Assembly (NCBI GenBank): GCA_902782875.1
Contig: CACZPE010000148.1
Location: 1-5,872 of the forward strand
Length of the DNA stretch: 5,872 nt
Reading direction: 5' to 3'
Origin: an uncultured Ruminococcus sp.
Lineage (GTDB): Bacteria > Bacillota_A > Clostridia > Oscillospirales > Ruminococcaceae
Every line of letters begins with the position of its first letter. The first letter of the stretch is position 1. The position numbers and the translations under genes were made by a program. The notes below the pieces were generated by a model. The model made no database searches. It was not told where the DNA came from and worked only from the letters and a program-made list of their open reading frames with translations. Below are positions 4,394-5,872 of the stretch, one piece after another.

Positions 4394-5872
4394 ATGGTCT
4401 TTTCACAGATCGCATTCCTTTATTTCTTCCTTCCCCTGACGATGCTGCTGTACTTTGCCGCAGGCGACAGGCTGAGGAATATACTGATACTTATAACAGG
4501 GCTTGTCTTTTATGCATGGGGAGAGCCCTTCTACGTCGTTATAATGCTGATATCCACGCTGATAGACTACTGCGCGGGGCGATATATGGACAAATACGAC
4601 AGCGATGACAAGAAGCGGAAGAGAGCTCTTCTTGTCTCGGTCTGCATGAATATAGGCCTGCTCGCAGTATTCAAGTACAGCGATTTTCTGACGGATACGA
4701 TAAATACCCTATTCAGCGCAGACCTCACAAATCCCGTGCTCTATGCCGCAAGAGGGCTCAACCGTATAGCGCCGTTCAGTCTCGACGAGCACAGAGTAAA
4801 GCTGCCGATAGGCATATCGTTCTATACCTTCCAGTCAATGTCATATACGATAGACCTTTATATGCGCAAAATAAAGGTACAGAAAAGCCCCCTGCGCTTC
4901 GCGGCGTATGTGACGCTCTTCCCGCAGATAGTAGCAGGGCCTATCGTCCGCTATGAAGAGGTGGAAAAAGAGCTTGAGCACCGCCAGGTGAATGCCGGCA
5001 GGATAAGCGAAGGCATAGGGCTTTTTGTCAAGGGCCTGTCAAAAAAAGTGCTCCTTGCCAATAATATCGGCTCCCTGTGGGCAGATGTAAAAGCACTTGA
5101 CTACAGCACGATGCCCGTACTTACCGCATGGCTCGGTATACTCGCATTCACGTTCCAGATATACTTCGACTTCTCGGGCTATTCCGATATGGCCGTGGGT
5201 CTCGGAAAGATGCTCGGCTTTGAGTTCCCGAAGAACTTCGATCACCCCTATGTTTCAAAAAGCGTGTCGGAATTCTGGCGCAGATGGCATATCACGCTCG
5301 GAAGCTGGTTCCGTTCGTATGTGTATATCCCCCTCGGCGGCAACAGAAAAGGCCTGCCGAGAACTCTGCTCAATCTCCTGGCAGTGTGGGCCCTTACAGG
5401 CCTCTGGCACGGTGCCAGCTGGAATTTCGTGCTGTGGGGACTCTATTTCGGTATACTCATAATACTCGAAAGGCTTTTCCTCGGCAAGATACTCGAAAAG
5501 CTCCCGAAGCCCGTATCGGTCGGATATACCTTCCTGCTGGTAGTTTTCGGCTGGGTGCTGTTCGATACAGACAGCCTTCCCGACGCAGTGCACTACTTTG
5601 CGGCGATGTTCGGCGCAGGCGGATGCTTTGCCGACAGCAGCTCGCTTTATTCCCTCTCGTGCTATGCTGCGATATTCATAATATGCGCAGTCGTGGCATC
5701 GGGAATATTCACAAGACTCGTAAACTCTGCAGATGCGCAAGTGCTGAAGAAGGCGGAGACCTTCCCCGACAGCGCAGGCAGAGCTGCACTTACGATAACA
5801 CGCCAGATAGTGCTCACCGCCGTGCAGATAGGCGCAGTTGTGATATGCACTATGTATCTTCTCAGTTCGGCA
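4394..5872 (+). CDS. MBOAT family O-acyltransferase (AlgI-type), 3' end outside window
   Basis: Polytopic membrane enzyme of the AlgI/DltB superfamily. It is expected to move acyl groups, usually acetyl, across the membrane for O-acylation of an exported polysaccharide or wall polymer. I read 493 codons from ATG at 4394 with no stop. The N-terminus MVFSQIAFLYFFLPLTMLLY is typical of AlgI proteins. Visible motifs are PIGISFYTFQ, LFPQIVAGPIVRY, FDFSGYSDMAVGLGKMLGF (starting just before D259), FWRRWHITLGSWFRSYVYIP (H299) and LTGLWHGASWNFVLWGLYF, with the invariant catalytic-site His at 339. Several hydrophobic segments span the protein. AlgI homologues run about 470-530 residues, so most of it is present. 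DltB is less likely because the N-terminus and the FRSYVYIPLGG motif fit AlgI better and no dlt genes are seen. A partner of the AlgJ/AlgX or DHHW type often follows; it would lie beyond the right edge. The gene is divergent from the dcw operon and has its own strong promoter. Confidence 0.95.
   Translation, partial: MVFSQIAFLYFFLPLTMLLYFAAGDRLRNILILITGLVFYAWGEPFYVVIMLISTLIDYCAGRYMDKYDSDDKKRKRALLVSVCMNIGLLAVFKYSDFLTDTINTLFSADLTNPVLYAARGLNRIAPFSLDEHRVKLPIGISFYTFQSMSYTIDLYMRKIKVQKSPLRFAAYVTLFPQIVAGPIVRYEEVEKELEHRQVNAGRISEGIGLFVKGLSKKVLLANNIGSLWADVKALDYSTMPVLTAWLGILAFTFQIYFDFSGYSDMAVGLGKMLGFEFPKNFDHPYVSKSVSEFWRRWHITLGSWFRSYVYIPLGGNRKGLPRTLLNLLAVWALTGLWHGASWNFVLWGLYFGILIILERLFLGKILEKLPKPVSVGYTFLLVVFGWVLFDTDSLPDAVHYFAAMFGAGGCFADSSSLYSLSCYAAIFIICAVVASGIFTRLVNSADAQVLKKAETFPDSAGRAALTITRQIVLTAVQIGAVVICTMYLLSSA

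Noticed and set aside
5255..5740. 161-codon minus-strand open frame
   Set aside because: It is opposite the conserved MBOAT motifs; its composition is that of a shadow frame.

Overview
The window looks like chromosome from a low-GC-type Gram-positive anaerobe of the Clostridia, most likely near Ruminococcus. That placement is an inference. It rests on the dcw gene order mraZ-rsmH-ftsL-PBP, on the clostridial style of the proteins, and on heavy use of ATA for isoleucine and AGA/AGG for arginine in genes on both strands. I could not run a database search.

Bases 1-3749 hold the start of a division and cell-wall (dcw) cluster on the minus strand. Reading right to left there is a good promoter (TTGCAA, 17 bp, TATAAT), three direct GTGGTGAA repeats just downstream that look like MraZ boxes, mraZ (regulator), rsmH (16S rRNA methyltransferase, overlapping mraZ by one base), a small FtsL-type division protein, and a large class B penicillin-binding protein cut by the left edge exactly at its third catalytic motif (KSG). 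The layout suggests that MraZ represses its own operon, that RsmH is made by translational coupling, and that FtsL and the transpeptidase act together at the septum. A well-formed intrinsic terminator lies between ftsL and the transpeptidase gene. It pairs fully only as minus-strand RNA and has a U tract, which suggests the transpeptidase level is set separately from the first three genes.

Bases 3598-4393 (about 800 bp) separate the dcw cluster from a divergent gene and hold no convincing coding region. The mraZ-proximal part is AT-rich. The middle (about 3887-4025) has three unrelated blocks of heptanucleotide repeats, one of which is also a canonical G-quadruplex motif. The distal part (about 4021-4321) is GC-richer and full of hairpins and short direct repeats, like an interspersed repeat element or a structured RNA.

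Bases 4325-5872 hold a strong plus-strand promoter (TTGACA, 18 bp, TATAAT) and an AlgI-type MBOAT O-acyltransferase gene that is open at the right edge after 493 codons. It probably O-acetylates an exported polysaccharide or wall polymer. Its usual periplasmic or extracellular partner, if present, would lie beyond the window.
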